A DNA stretch of 32,593 bases from assembly GCA_903878265.1 (NCBI GenBank), contig CAIRHD010000117.1, positions 1-32,593 on the forward strand, given 5' to 3'. Of this stretch, positions 16,541 to 24,934 are shown in pieces. Each line of letters opens with the position of its first letter. Position 1 is the first letter of the stretch. The notes under the pieces were generated by a model. That model ran no database searches and was not told the DNA's origin. It was given only the letters and a program-made list of their open reading frames with translations. A program made the translations under genes and the position numbers. The DNA is from an uncultured Bacteroidales bacterium. GTDB taxonomy: Bacteria > Bacteroidota > Bacteroidia > Bacteroidales > UBA4417.

Positions 16541-16700
16541 GCATAACGGATGACGCCATAGCAAGTGCGGGACTAAATTGTTGCTCAAAGCCTGCCAGCA
16601 CAAATGTATATAAAGATTTCAAATGTTTCAACAAACACGCAACTTAGCGAAGCTGTCTCTTGAGCGCAGCTCAAAAACCCGAATTTACTATAGCGTTTGT
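16541..16700 (-). repeat. attC-like direct repeat, copy B (interrupted by the intron relic)
   Basis: The plus strand begins GCATAACGGATGACGCC and ends TAGCGTTTGT, followed by the intron at 16701. Its core is 88% identical to copy A. It carries a perfect hairpin TTGAGC-GCA-GCTCAA (16660-16674) and a smaller AGC-GAA-GCT. The outer GCATAAC (16541-16547) is the exact reverse complement of the GTTATGC in copy A, as R boxes of recombination sites are. Together with copy A it brackets the toxin-antitoxin pair. Confidence 0.65.
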
Positions 16701-16811
16701 GTGTGCCCTGTTGCCCCGCATCTTAATGAACCGCTGTATACGAGAACCTTACGAACAGTGGTGTGAGAGGCGCACCCCGTCAGTATTTGCTGGCGAGGCC
16801 GTCTACTCGAT
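16701..16811 (+). mobile_element. Internally deleted group II intron relic (5' end plus domains V and VI)
   Basis: It begins GTGTGCCC, a group II 5' end, and from 16728 carries a domain V-like sequence, GAACCGCTGTATACG and then ACAGTGGTGTGAGAGG. ACCGCTGT pairs with ACAGTGGT. A domain VI hairpin (CGTCAG/CTGGCG, 16779-16796) and the end CTACTCGAT follow. Domains I-IV and the reverse transcriptase are missing, so it cannot be mobile. Removing exactly 16701-16811 rejoins GCGTTTGT and TATG, recreating the 12-base sequence GCGTTTGTTATG found uninterrupted in copy A. The boundaries (GTGTG..AT) fit group II introns, and I suspect group IIC, some of which target attC sites. Confidence 0.72.
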
Positions 16812-16823
16812 TATGGCACGTTA

Positions 16824-17311
16824 TTATTTCTCGTTAAATTCTTCAAAATTGATTATTAGTGCATTTTCCTTTATTAGAAAATATTTCTTTGAACTAGAAG
16901 GTGGATATTCAATTAATGCATATTCCTTTCCCTGATATGGATCAAGAAAGTCATTGACAAATCCGCTACAATTGGGTAATCCTTCTTTTTTCCATGCTTT
17001 TATTTCTTTTTGTCTAGTACTTCTGTCTTTCCCTTCTTTAATATTTCTATACCCTTCAAACCATTGACCTCGATAGGGAAGATAAATAACTCCCAAGTCA
17101 AGATTTTGATTCCGCCCATCAACATTAATATTTTTAATAGTTAAAGGAACATACCAATAAAGGCAAAGGTGAGATTCACAAGTTTCGGATTCTTTATTTT
17201 TAGTGAAAATTCACCATTAAGATTTGTTGTAGCTGTATCTGGTGGCAACAGAGTAAATTTTTGTCTGTCATAAAAAAAGAGGACGCTACTCTTTGAATTC
17301 AGGGAGTCGGT
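16824..17311 (-). pseudogene. Frameshifted, 5'-truncated gene with a carboxypeptidase-regulatory-like domain
   Basis: Two frames join into one protein. The first (17311 down to about 17155) reads TDSLNSKSSVLFFYDRQ and then TATTNLNGEFSLKIKNP up to FAFIG. The second continues YVPLTIKNINVDGRNQNLDLG and runs to the stop at 16824 through PYRGQWFEGYRNIKEGKD. Restoring one T at 17150-17155 (ATTGGTATG to ATTGGTTATG) repairs it. The first half resembles the CarboxypepD_reg-like / beta-sandwich plug domain common in Bacteroidota envelope proteins; the second half is unrecognised. An in-frame TGA at 17312-17314 and the absence of a start codon show that the 5' end is missing as well. Confidence 0.6.
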
Positions 17312-17456
17312 TCAGTTATAAAGTGAGAAAGCCTGGATTAGAAGGTTAGGTAAGAAGATAGAAACTGAGAATTATTAGGAAATCCATTTGAAGTGATAAT
17401 TGGCTTGTTTGTGAGTAAACCAAAAACTTTCCTGGAAACTTGACAAGCGAGACTGC

Positions 17457-18872
17457 TTACTTTGCATACATATCAATAACTTCCGAAATGGCTTTGGTAC
17501 AGGCTGGGCAAAATTCCTGCTTGTTGCGGGTAAACATTATACAATCAAGTGCGGAGCGGTAAATGCCAAACTGCATATAGTTGCCGCCTTCAAAAGCTCC
17601 TGTTGCATCTTTGTATTTGCTTTTGCCAAACATTTCGAGTGATGTTTTTTTCTCACGTTCAAACAATGCTTCCATTTCTGTTTCAGGAACATTAGCTGCA
17701 CGCAAAGCCCGGCGTTCTTTCTGGATACCATAGCTATAATTATCGTAATCGGTTTTTCCCCAAGGTGTTGGTATAGGTGTTTCGGGTTTTACAAGGTCTT
17801 TCCATTTCAGGTTCGAAGGGTCCAGTAGTGCAGTAACATTGGGTTCCCATGGCTCAACAGTTATTTCGGTAGGTTGATACGAAACATCAGAAGCATAATA
17901 TTCATCCGCCAGGGCAGCAAACGAATGCCCGAATTCGTGAACGAAAATATATCTCGAAAATTTATTGTCGGCAGCAACTGTCGAATACAGATCGAAAATA
18001 CCGCCGCCGCCATAAGTGCGTTCGTTGATTAGAATAAACATATAATCATAAGGTACGCTTGAAGCTACATCGCGGATGGTTCGGTTGTCGTACGAAAGCG
18101 CATATCTTTCCGAATCGAATGCGCCATACGACATTGAAAGTGGGGTGCGGTTGAAAACACCCGGATGAGGTTTGTTAACACCGCTGCTTGCTGAAGGTGT
18201 TTCAACAGCTCTGACATTAAAATCGGCTTTTCGCGATTTGTAAGGTTCTACAGTAAAGAGTTCGTCGGTCAGGCTTTTCACATCTTTATGGAATTTATCC
18301 ATTTCTGCTGCCGTGTAACCATCACCAAGTATCACAATATCAACATGATTGTCCGATTTTCCATTTTCGATGTACGAAAAGGTTTTATAAGTGCTTTTTA
18401 AAACTGCAGGATTAACAATCCGGGATTTGGGATCAATAACGCTGCTCCAAATAGCAACAAAACTGTTTTTTGCATCGCGCTTTTCTATAGTTAATCTTAC
18501 TGGAAGTTTAGGCCATGGAAAACGTAAGGACTCGTGAAAGGTTCCCCAGGCAGGATCGCCAATACTTTGCCATTCGCCAAAAACACTTGCAAAACCACGG
18601 CTATAAAGCAAAGTATTTGTTAAAGTATCGGTAATTTTGAAAAAGTATAATCCCCTGTTCAAGTCATCCAATAAAACAGTCTGGCTTCCGGCCCAGGAGC
18701 CGTCGTTCAAAACCCTATCCAACGAGAAATGTTCCTCTGTGGCCGTTCCTGTATGGAAATAATCCACGCGCATGGTTTCGCCGGTAAAATACTGATTGTA
18801 ATTTACTTGGGCTTGAGCAAGCGAAAGGCTACAAATCCCCAGTACCATCAATACTCTTGAAATTCCTTTCAT
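17457..18872 (-). CDS. Secreted zinc metallopeptidase, M64 (IgA peptidase) family, 471 aa
   Basis: The start is taken at 18870-18872 (MKGISRVLMVLGICSLSLAQAQ), which gives a clean signal peptide; a longer frame from 18917 would add 15 residues ahead of it. The N-terminal ~120 residues form a beta-rich domain. The peptidase region begins near VDIVILGDGYTAAEMDKF and contains the zinc site HEFGHSFAALADEYY (about residue 311), the HExxH motif with the family's downstream Asp-Glu-Tyr. The closing CIMFTRNKQEFCPACTKAI carries three Cys. M64 was named from an IgA-cleaving enzyme of Clostridium ramosum; the substrate here is unknown. No T9SS tail is visible. It follows the T9SS Ig-like gene by 65 bp, so they may be cotranscribed. 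Confidence 0.85.
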   Translation of the reverse strand: MKGISRVLMVLGICSLSLAQAQVNYNQYFTGETMRVDYFHTGTATEEHFSLDRVLNDGSWAGSQTVLLDDLNRGLYFFKITDTLTNTLLYSRGFASVFGEWQSIGDPAWGTFHESLRFPWPKLPVRLTIEKRDAKNSFVAIWSSVIDPKSRIVNPAVLKSTYKTFSYIENGKSDNHVDIVILGDGYTAAEMDKFHKDVKSLTDELFTVEPYKSRKADFNVRAVETPSASSGVNKPHPGVFNRTPLSMSYGAFDSERYALSYDNRTIRDVASSVPYDYMFILINERTYGGGGIFDLYSTVAADNKFSRYIFVHEFGHSFAALADEYYASDVSYQPTEITVEPWEPNVTALLDPSNLKWKDLVKPETPIPTPWGKTDYDNYSYGIQKERRALRAANVPETEMEALFEREKKTSLEMFGKSKYKDATGAFEGGNYMQFGIYRSALDCIMFTRNKQEFCPACTKAISEVIDMYAK

Positions 18873-18937
18873 TTGTAGTTGCTTATTTTGTATGGGCCTT
18901 TTAGGCGAAAAAAACACTGGTAAATCGTGATCAACAA

Positions 18938-21900
18938 TTAATCCTTTTTTAACAACTGGAAACTATGCTGATTCCTGCTGCCATAAACAAGCGAATACAA
19001 ACCGGAAGCACAACCACTTAGGTTAATATTGGTGTTTTCATCTTTAAAAATGCCCGAAAAAACCACCTTGCCCAATTTATCAAGTATCATGTAGTTTGAT
19101 CCCAATAAATCAGGGCTTACGTTCACTGTAACAAAATCGGAAGTTGGATTTGGGAATACTTTGATCCCGTTTGCAGCAATTTCTCTGGCCAACCCAACGG
19201 TTAAAATGCTGATGCATACGGATGTATCCGAGCAATTGTTCTGAGTTACGACTACTGCATAAATACCGTTTTGTGTGGCCGTGTAGCTTTGGCCCACTGC
19301 TCCGTTTATAATCGCATTTGTTGTGCAGTTCAACCATTGATAGCCAGCTCCAGTAGCAACAGCCGTGAGTGTTACCCCAATCTGGGTTACGCTGGTATTT
19401 ACGGTAATTATTGAAACGGTTACCTCGAAACGCGAAAAACTTTCGCAGCCCGAAACGGTTTGTGATGCAAAATAATGTGTTCCATTGGTTAATGGTGTGT
19501 TGGTTGGTAATGGGTTACCGCCAGTGGCTGCTGCGTACCATAAAATACTTGATCCAGTAGCCGTTAAGTTGGCCACTGTACCAGAGGTGCAAAACGACTG
19601 CGATACTGAGGCAGTTGGGGCAGGTGTCGAAACTACTGTAACCAAAACATCTAAGCGGGTGAGGCTTTCGCATCCTGAAACTGATTGTGACGCATAATAA
19701 TGGCTTCCGTTTACCAGAGCAGCTCCAAAAAGCAGTGGCGAACCGCCAGTGGGAACATCATACCAGAGGATATTAGACCCCACGGCTATCAAATCACTAA
19801 CTGTAGCGCCTTCGCAGAAATTCTGGAAAATACCGCCTGTTGGAGCCGATGGAAGTGCGGTAACCGTTACCGTTACATCGAAACGGGCAAAACTTTCGCA
19901 ACCCGAAAGCGTTTGTGTGGCATAATAATGCGACCCGTTAACCAAAGCCGTTGATGGTAAAAGAGGAGTGCCGCCGGTTGGAGTGCTATACCATTGTATA
20001 GATGTGCCATTTGCCACCAATCCCGCAACTGTTCCCTGAGCACAGAAATTTTGTAAAGCTGGACCTGTCGGGGCCACAGTTGTTGTAACCACCACAACCA
20101 CTTCTAAGCGCAAAGTACTTTCGATCCCACCAATGGTTTGCGAACCAAAATAATGGTTGTTGTTTACCAAAAGCGTGAACGATGGAATTGGCGACCCACC
20201 AATTGGCGTTGAATACCATTTTAAATCTGTTCCGGATGCAACAAGGTTAGCCACGGTAGCACCATAGCAAAAAGTTTGTACTGTAGCGCCTGTTGGCGGA
20301 GGAGTTGCAATCCCACTTTGTCCCGAAAGGGTAACTAAAAGCGAATCGCTCATTGTAATATCCTGTACCGAAGTTGCTTTAGCCCATACGGTTCCATCAA
20401 CTTGTGCGGTAAGCAGACCTGCTGAATTGATACTTGCAGTTCCTGTAACCGCTACTACGCTCCAGGTTACATTTTGGTTTGCCGTTGCCGGAAAAACACT
20501 TGCAACCATTTGCAACACACCTTGATTGACTGTAATTACAGCCGGAACCCCGCCTTGCGTTGCCACATCAATACCAACAAGCCCACCTATTGAAACGCCT
20601 TGGGCATAGCCCTTTTCTACCGATGACCTGGTTTCTGTCCAAATTCCCACACATTTATTCGGACCATTATCTGCAAATCCATAACGGCCTTTCGGGCTCC
20701 CTGCACCAGAAGTTGTGGAACTTATCTCGACACTATTTCCTGGCCAAACAAAATTCCCATTCCCATCAAGCCTGGTGGCTTTAATTTTATAATTATAACT
20801 ATAGCTCATAAACATTGGCGTATCGTCAACCAGCGATAAATCGCCTTCCTGCGAATCCCTGTTGGTTGATATGGCATAAACAACCTTCCCCTGGTCGCTA
20901 AACTGCCTTGCCCCGGTTGATTTCAGGAATTTCTGAATATAAACCCCATATAAAGATTGGTTTGGATCGCTAAAGGTGCATACTGACCATACATAAGGTG
21001 AACCAGGCGTTTGATTGATATAGGTTGTCCCCTGATAGCTGTCGCCGCCACCGGTACTGGTATTAAAGCTGGACCCATTAATTCCCCATGGGATAGTTCC
21101 GTTGGGGTTTATGCGCTGCACAAACGAATTAAACCGGAAACCTGTACTGCTATAATACCCGAAATAAGTAGTATCGGCATCGGCCACAATAGAATAATAT
21201 CTTGCCCCACTTGTTGTTTGATTGCAAATTTGCAAAGGAGCATATACGGCTACCCCTGCATTAGTGAACTTTTGAGCGTACAAAGTTGTCGAAATGCCTG
21301 AACCCGATTTTTGGTAAACCATTGTGAATGCACCGCTCGAATTGGCAACTATTTGTCCACGTGTGGTTTTGGTGGTTCCAACCATTACCGAAACAGGGGT
21401 TGTAAAAACGGTAGCTCCGGCAGTACTTATTTTTTGGATTTTCAAGGTATTGCTTGCCTCATCGTTCCAGGTTACGGCCACTTCGCCTGTTGACAAAGTA
21501 ACTGGATAAGGTGCCAAGCCGGTTCCAATAACTACTCCGGTTGGGTTCCATAATTGCGCACCGGTTTGTGATATTTTGTAAACCGTGGCTGTGTAGGAAC
21601 TGCCAGTCCTTTGATCTTGATATGCAATTATTAAGTTATTATCCTGATCAATACAAACATTGAAAACAAAAGTGGCAGAACCTGAAACCTGATTGCCAAC
21701 CAAAACCCCATCGGGACCTAAAAGTTTGTATCCATTCGCATCAAAAAGTTGCGCATGCATTTCGTAAACGCTGCCATTTTGATGATAAAACGCGACCCAG
21801 GTTTTACCATCGGTGGTCGAAACTGTTTCCATATCGGCAACTGAAAAGCTTGAAATTTCCTCGTTTATGGAAGTATTTGTATTCCATTGGGCTAAAAGTG

Positions 21901-22042
21901 CATTGGGCAAAAAAGCAGTAATTATCATTACTAGGATAGCCCTGGTCAGATATGAGAATCCTATTTTGAACAGGTTTTCCTGATTTTTTGCAGTTTGGGC
22001 TTCCTTTATGGAAACATGGGTTTGGGGAAATGTTGTTTTCAT
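18938..22042 (-). CDS. Large T9SS-exported protein with four tandem Ig-like repeats and a type A sorting domain, 1,034 aa
   Basis: The start at 22040-22042 gives MKTTFPQTHVSIKEAQ and a long n-region before the hydrophobic AILVMIITAFLPNALLAQW; the frame itself opens 35 codons earlier. About 450 residues of a propeller-like region follow (repeats of type DNNLIIAYQDQRTG, GEVAVTWND). A Big_2-like Ig domain comes next (around 500-570, NQNVTWSVV..TASINSAGLLTA). Four ~75-residue repeats of the pattern FC..GTVANL..GSSILWY..TGG.PL..NGSHYYASQTVSGCES (about 577-884) follow. The last 75 residues (IKVFPNPTSDFVTVNV onward, ending QLLKKD) are a classical T9SS type A sorting domain, so the protein should cross the outer membrane by the Por system and be attached to the surface or released. 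Function beyond surface display unknown. Confidence 0.85.
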   Translation of the reverse strand: MKTTFPQTHVSIKEAQTAKNQENLFKIGFSYLTRAILVMIITAFLPNALLAQWNTNTSINEEISSFSVADMETVSTTDGKTWVAFYHQNGSVYEMHAQLFDANGYKLLGPDGVLVGNQVSGSATFVFNVCIDQDNNLIIAYQDQRTGSSYTATVYKISQTGAQLWNPTGVVIGTGLAPYPVTLSTGEVAVTWNDEASNTLKIQKISTAGATVFTTPVSVMVGTTKTTRGQIVANSSGAFTMVYQKSGSGISTTLYAQKFTNAGVAVYAPLQICNQTTSGARYYSIVADADTTYFGYYSSTGFRFNSFVQRINPNGTIPWGINGSSFNTSTGGGDSYQGTTYINQTPGSPYVWSVCTFSDPNQSLYGVYIQKFLKSTGARQFSDQGKVVYAISTNRDSQEGDLSLVDDTPMFMSYSYNYKIKATRLDGNGNFVWPGNSVEISSTTSGAGSPKGRYGFADNGPNKCVGIWTETRSSVEKGYAQGVSIGGLVGIDVATQGGVPAVITVNQGVLQMVASVFPATANQNVTWSVVAVTGTASINSAGLLTAQVDGTVWAKATSVQDITMSDSLLVTLSGQSGIATPPPTGATVQTFCYGATVANLVASGTDLKWYSTPIGGSPIPSFTLLVNNNHYFGSQTIGGIESTLRLEVVVVVTTTVAPTGPALQNFCAQGTVAGLVANGTSIQWYSTPTGGTPLLPSTALVNGSHYYATQTLSGCESFARFDVTVTVTALPSAPTGGIFQNFCEGATVSDLIAVGSNILWYDVPTGGSPLLFGAALVNGSHYYASQSVSGCESLTRLDVLVTVVSTPAPTASVSQSFCTSGTVANLTATGSSILWYAAATGGNPLPTNTPLTNGTHYFASQTVSGCESFSRFEVTVSIITVNTSVTQIGVTLTAVATGAGYQWLNCTTNAIINGAVGQSYTATQNGIYAVVVTQNNCSDTSVCISILTVGLAREIAANGIKVFPNPTSDFVTVNVSPDLLGSNYMILDKLGKVVFSGIFKDENTNINLSGCASGLYSLVYGSRNQHSFQLLKKD
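19396..20310 (-). repeat. Four tandem in-gene repeats of about 225 bp
   Basis: The conserved core encoding HYYASQ recurs at about 19457, 19684, 19911 and 20133, giving spacings of 227, 227 and 222 bp. Copies 1-3 (gene 3' side) are most alike; the copy nearest the gene start has diverged and lacks the Cys of SGCES (GGIES). Such arrays can expand or contract by recombination. Confidence 0.75.
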
Positions 22043-22562
22043 TTTGTAAAGAGTAAGTATTGTGATTAAAGATTTAGGTGGTTTGTTTGAGAAAGTTTTG
22101 AAAGAAGGACTTAAATTTGGCGGTAAATTTACATATTTAAACTGCAAGAACAGTGGTTATTGGATACTGATATCAGCAAAATTATGTTTTTATCTTCTGT
22201 TATATTATTTTAGGAAAAAAATGAGCTAAGAATAGCTGTTCTGAAGGTGATACTACTACAACTGCATGATTTTTCCTTAAACTTTGCTTGATGCTTCTAC
22301 AAGCATCCAACCAAACTCAGGCCGAAGTCTCGGTACAAAGCTTTTTGGGAAAAATCAATCGAAAAACACAAACAAGGAAATGCCGGGGTAATCAAGGAAA
22401 CTTAAAAAAGATTTAGCCGGGAAATAGTGCATAATCAGATAAATGTTATTTTTGACAAACCAACCAACGGTGTTGAGTAAATGTTCCCATTGCAAAGTGC
22501 AAAACCCAATGTTTATTTGCGTTCTGTGTTTATTTCAAACAACTTGAAACATCATTCCCCAA
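22043..22562. other. Intergenic region between divergent T9SS gene and vsr
   Basis: No clear promoter was found. A minus-strand TAAATTTA near 22130 is a one-mismatch -7 candidate for the T9SS gene. On the plus strand around 22340-22480 a frame with one stop reads KAFWEKSIEKHKQGNAGVIK and then KRFSREIVHNQINVIFDKP, which may be decayed coding sequence. Nothing else is seen. Confidence 0.35.
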
Positions 22563-23030
22563 TTGAAACCATATCCTGAAAGCCATATTGTTGTTCCTCG
22601 GTTTTGCGAGGAAAACGGCTTTTATACGACAAAGAAACGCGCCGAATTGATGAGCAAAATCAAAGCGCAGGACACAAAACCGGAACTTAAACTTCGGAAA
22701 GCCTTGTGGAACCTTGGATTTAGGTACCGGAAAAATGTAAAAAAGCTGTCTGGAACCCCAGATATTGTTTTCAGAAAAGCTAACTTGGTTGTTTTTGTCG
22801 ATGGTGAATTTTGGCATGGGTTCGAGTGGGAAGAAAAAAAAATCAAAATTAAAACCAACCGCGATTTTTGGATACCAAAAATTGAGAGGAATATGCAGCG
22901 CGATGCCGAAAACAATATGCTGCTTACCGAAAAAGGCTGGAAAGTGCTAAGGTTTTGGGAAAAGGAAATCAAGACCAACCTTGAGGGTTGTATAGGTCAG
23001 ATAGTGAATTATTTACAAATGGTTAAATAA
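22563..23030 (+). CDS. vsr: Very-short-patch repair (Vsr-type) endonuclease, orphan, 155 aa
   Basis: The family signature is clear: TTKKRAELMSKIKAQDTKPE, FRYRKNVKKLSGTPDIVF, FVDGEFWHGF, FWIPKIERNMQRD and WKVLRFWEKEI. The family cuts beside T:G mismatches that arise from deamination of 5-methylcytosine. Compared with the E. coli enzyme as I remember it, the position of His64 reads Asp (VDGEF instead of VHGCF), and the Cys/His zinc ligands after WHG are absent, as in related Bacteroidota proteins. The start is a TTG, chosen because the upstream residues HIVVPRFCEENGFYTT match the family's N-terminus and an in-frame TGA lies just before; an ATG at 22650 would remove them. No cytosine methyltransferase or restriction gene is adjacent. 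Confidence 0.85.
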   Translation: MKPYPESHIVVPRFCEENGFYTTKKRAELMSKIKAQDTKPELKLRKALWNLGFRYRKNVKKLSGTPDIVFRKANLVVFVDGEFWHGFEWEEKKIKIKTNRDFWIPKIERNMQRDAENNMLLTEKGWKVLRFWEKEIKTNLEGCIGQIVNYLQMVK

Positions 23031-23104
23031 CTTTTAAACAAGTTACATTCCTCCTTTTTTAAGCAGAAAAATTGTTGGGAATAATACGTTTCTTAATAAA
23101 CACT

Positions 23105-23890
23105 TTACTCATGCAAAACAAAAGTACTAATATTGGAAGGGTTTCCGATGTTGTATGAAATTATATCGAAATTTTGTTTTGGATCATCGTAAAAGGTAAA
23201 AGAAGCGTGTATTGTAGGATAACAAACAGCATAAATTCTATCGCCTACCTGAAATCCATTATCTGTAAAGTTTTTTAAAGAATAACCCATTGCACAACTT
23301 AATGTCCAATTAATAGTGCTAACATTGGAAAAACTCCCGGTTCCAGAGAAAAGCAAGCAGTTGTTTAGTGATACGTTCGGGGATTTGCCATAGCATATTA
23401 ACTCGCCCACCAAATATGAATCACTGGTTTGGTAGGTTGTTGACCGAGTATAGTGTATCCAATTATTTTCGTAATAGATTGAAAATGAATTGTAACAGAG
23501 TTGTAAATCTTCGGCTAAAAAAATTGTTGATAAAGTATCAACCCTATTTTGAAGGTCAAAACCCAACGTATCGACTATTCCAAATCCGGGTTTATCAATT
23601 ATCAAAAAAATGTTGCCATAAGGAATACTATCCATTCGAAATGTGCCTCCACTATCGACCTCAATAAATCTATGTGCATTCAGGGAATCGATTAATTCTA
23701 TTTTTAAATTGCCGAAACTCGAATCCTCTCCTTGATACTTATTAAGCAATTTAACGTTTCCATATAGGGAACCATATTTCAAAACAGGTTTAGGAGTTTC
23801 GCTATTATCGGTTTCCTTTGTGCAAGATGCAAAAATCACTATCAGAACCAACAGATAGTTTTTTAATGATTTTAAGAATTCAATTTTCAT
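23105..23890 (-). CDS. Predicted lipoprotein with a carboxypeptidase-regulatory-like domain, 261 aa
   Basis: The ATG at 23888-23890 gives MKIEFLKSLKNYLLVLIVIF and the lipobox FASC (Cys23) followed by TKETDN; a TTG three codons earlier opens the frame but is not needed. Residues ~40-110 (GSLYGNVKLLNKYQ, then GGTFRMDSIPYGNIFLIID) are typical of a transthyretin-like CarboxypepD_reg domain. The remainder is beta-rich with WIHYTRSTTYQTSD, unassigned. Likely an outer-membrane lipoprotein. It is a single gene, convergent with vsr; no obvious partner. A loosely matching TTTG-N18-TACTTTTTG element lies upstream. Confidence 0.7.
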   Translation of the reverse strand: MKIEFLKSLKNYLLVLIVIFASCTKETDNSETPKPVLKYGSLYGNVKLLNKYQGEDSSFGNLKIELIDSLNAHRFIEVDSGGTFRMDSIPYGNIFLIIDKPGFGIVDTLGFDLQNRVDTLSTIFLAEDLQLCYNSFSIYYENNWIHYTRSTTYQTSDSYLVGELICYGKSPNVSLNNCLLFSGTGSFSNVSTINWTLSCAMGYSLKNFTDNGFQVGDRIYAVCYPTIHASFTFYDDPKQNFDIISYNIGNPSNISTFVLHE

Positions 23891-24047
23891 ATTATTCAAG
23901 TGTTCAAAAAGTAAAATTTCATTAAATGTGCCAAACAGTCTGGTTGTCTATAACGTGGGGGTGTAAATAGAGATTTATCAAAACTACCCATGCATTTTTT
24001 AGTGGTCAAAACTTTAGGCATCTTACTCATTCGCCAATCAGCCAAAG

Positions 24048-24839
24048 CTAAAACCGTATCACGAATTTTTGTTTGCTCAACTGCTTGTTCAAGAAAATGA
24101 TACCCATCCTGAAAAGGTCTATACTCACAGTAACCTGCTCATTATCACATATTTCGTTCCAGGCTTTTTCCATGCCTCCAGACCAATGAATGTCATCGAA
24201 TACAAAAACGGTATCGTTATGAGCAATTTTCAGCAAAGTTTCAAAATATGAAACTGTGGCTTTATAAATGTGATTGCCATCAACGAAAGCAAAATCCAGT
24301 TTTTCGACTTGGGGCAGTAGATCAGGAAGTACAACATCAAACCTGCCAATATGCTGCACGATGTTGTTGGCTGCAAGTTTTCTGAAATTTGAAGAAGCTT
24401 GTTCCGATTTTGTCGTACAACCCTCAATGGTATAGACTTTTGCATCGGGCTTAGCCAAAGCCATATACAGCGTGCTTATGCCCACCGATGAGCCTAACTC
24501 AATAATAGTCTGAGGCTTGAAATGTTGGACGAGATGGAACAGGACTTTGCCGTATTTTTCGGAAACCGAACCTTTTTTTACAATTTTGGCCACACTTTCA
24601 AAGCGGAAAACGTATTTTTTTTCCATTGCTCCAGAGCCAAAATCTGTTATTTCTATTTGCTGAGTTTTGTTTAAAAGTGTATTTCTCAGATGTCTTATCC
24701 TTTGGAAAGCTTCGTCCGGCTTATTGTTTTTCAATACTTCGTCAACCAAAGTATAAACAAACGGAGAATGGACAGAATGGCGCGTCCCCGATTTGTTCAG
24801 GTAACGCAGGTATGCTAATATTGTGGATATGGTTGGCAT
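24048..24839 (-). CDS. Class I SAM-dependent methyltransferase (Methyltransf_24 type), 263 aa
   Basis: The SAM-binding motif I is IIELGSSVGISTLYMA (about residues 114-129), followed by the acidic end of strand 2, VYTIEGC. Later motifs are LDFAFVDGNHIYKAT and DTVFVFDDIHWSGGMEKAW, the order and spacing typical of O-methyltransferase-like proteins of the Methyltransf_24 group. The N-terminus (YLRYLNKSGTRHSVHSPFVY) is typical of Bacteroidota members, which are usually 250-270 aa. Substrate unknown. It is transcribed divergently from the prenyltransferase gene with a 95-bp gap. Confidence 0.8.
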   Translation of the reverse strand: MPTISTILAYLRYLNKSGTRHSVHSPFVYTLVDEVLKNNKPDEAFQRIRHLRNTLLNKTQQIEITDFGSGAMEKKYVFRFESVAKIVKKGSVSEKYGKVLFHLVQHFKPQTIIELGSSVGISTLYMALAKPDAKVYTIEGCTTKSEQASSNFRKLAANNIVQHIGRFDVVLPDLLPQVEKLDFAFVDGNHIYKATVSYFETLLKIAHNDTVFVFDDIHWSGGMEKAWNEICDNEQVTVSIDLFRMGIIFLNKQLSKQKFVIRF

Positions 24840-24899
24840 GGCGAATGAGAAAAATTAGGGAGGAGGAAAAATAATTGCGCAAATGCAACTAAGCTTGTG

Positions 24900-24907
24900 T
24901 AATTTTG
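24900..24907 (+). promoter_or_regulatory. Candidate -7 box (TAATTTTG) of the prenyltransferase gene
   Basis: A full match to TAnnTTTG, with a TTG 22 bp upstream as a possible -33 element. It decides for the ATG at 24935, because the earlier TTG at 24905 lies inside the box. Confidence 0.55.
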
Positions 24908-24934
24908 TTGCCTTTAAAGACAAATAACCTATTC

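Noticed and set aside
19396-20310. Intergenic tandem repeat or CRISPR-like structure
   Set aside because: The ~225-bp period is in frame and encodes successive Ig-like domains of one protein.
24905-24934. Earlier TTG start of the prenyltransferase
   Set aside because: It lies within the -7 box and adds ten residues not expected for the family.
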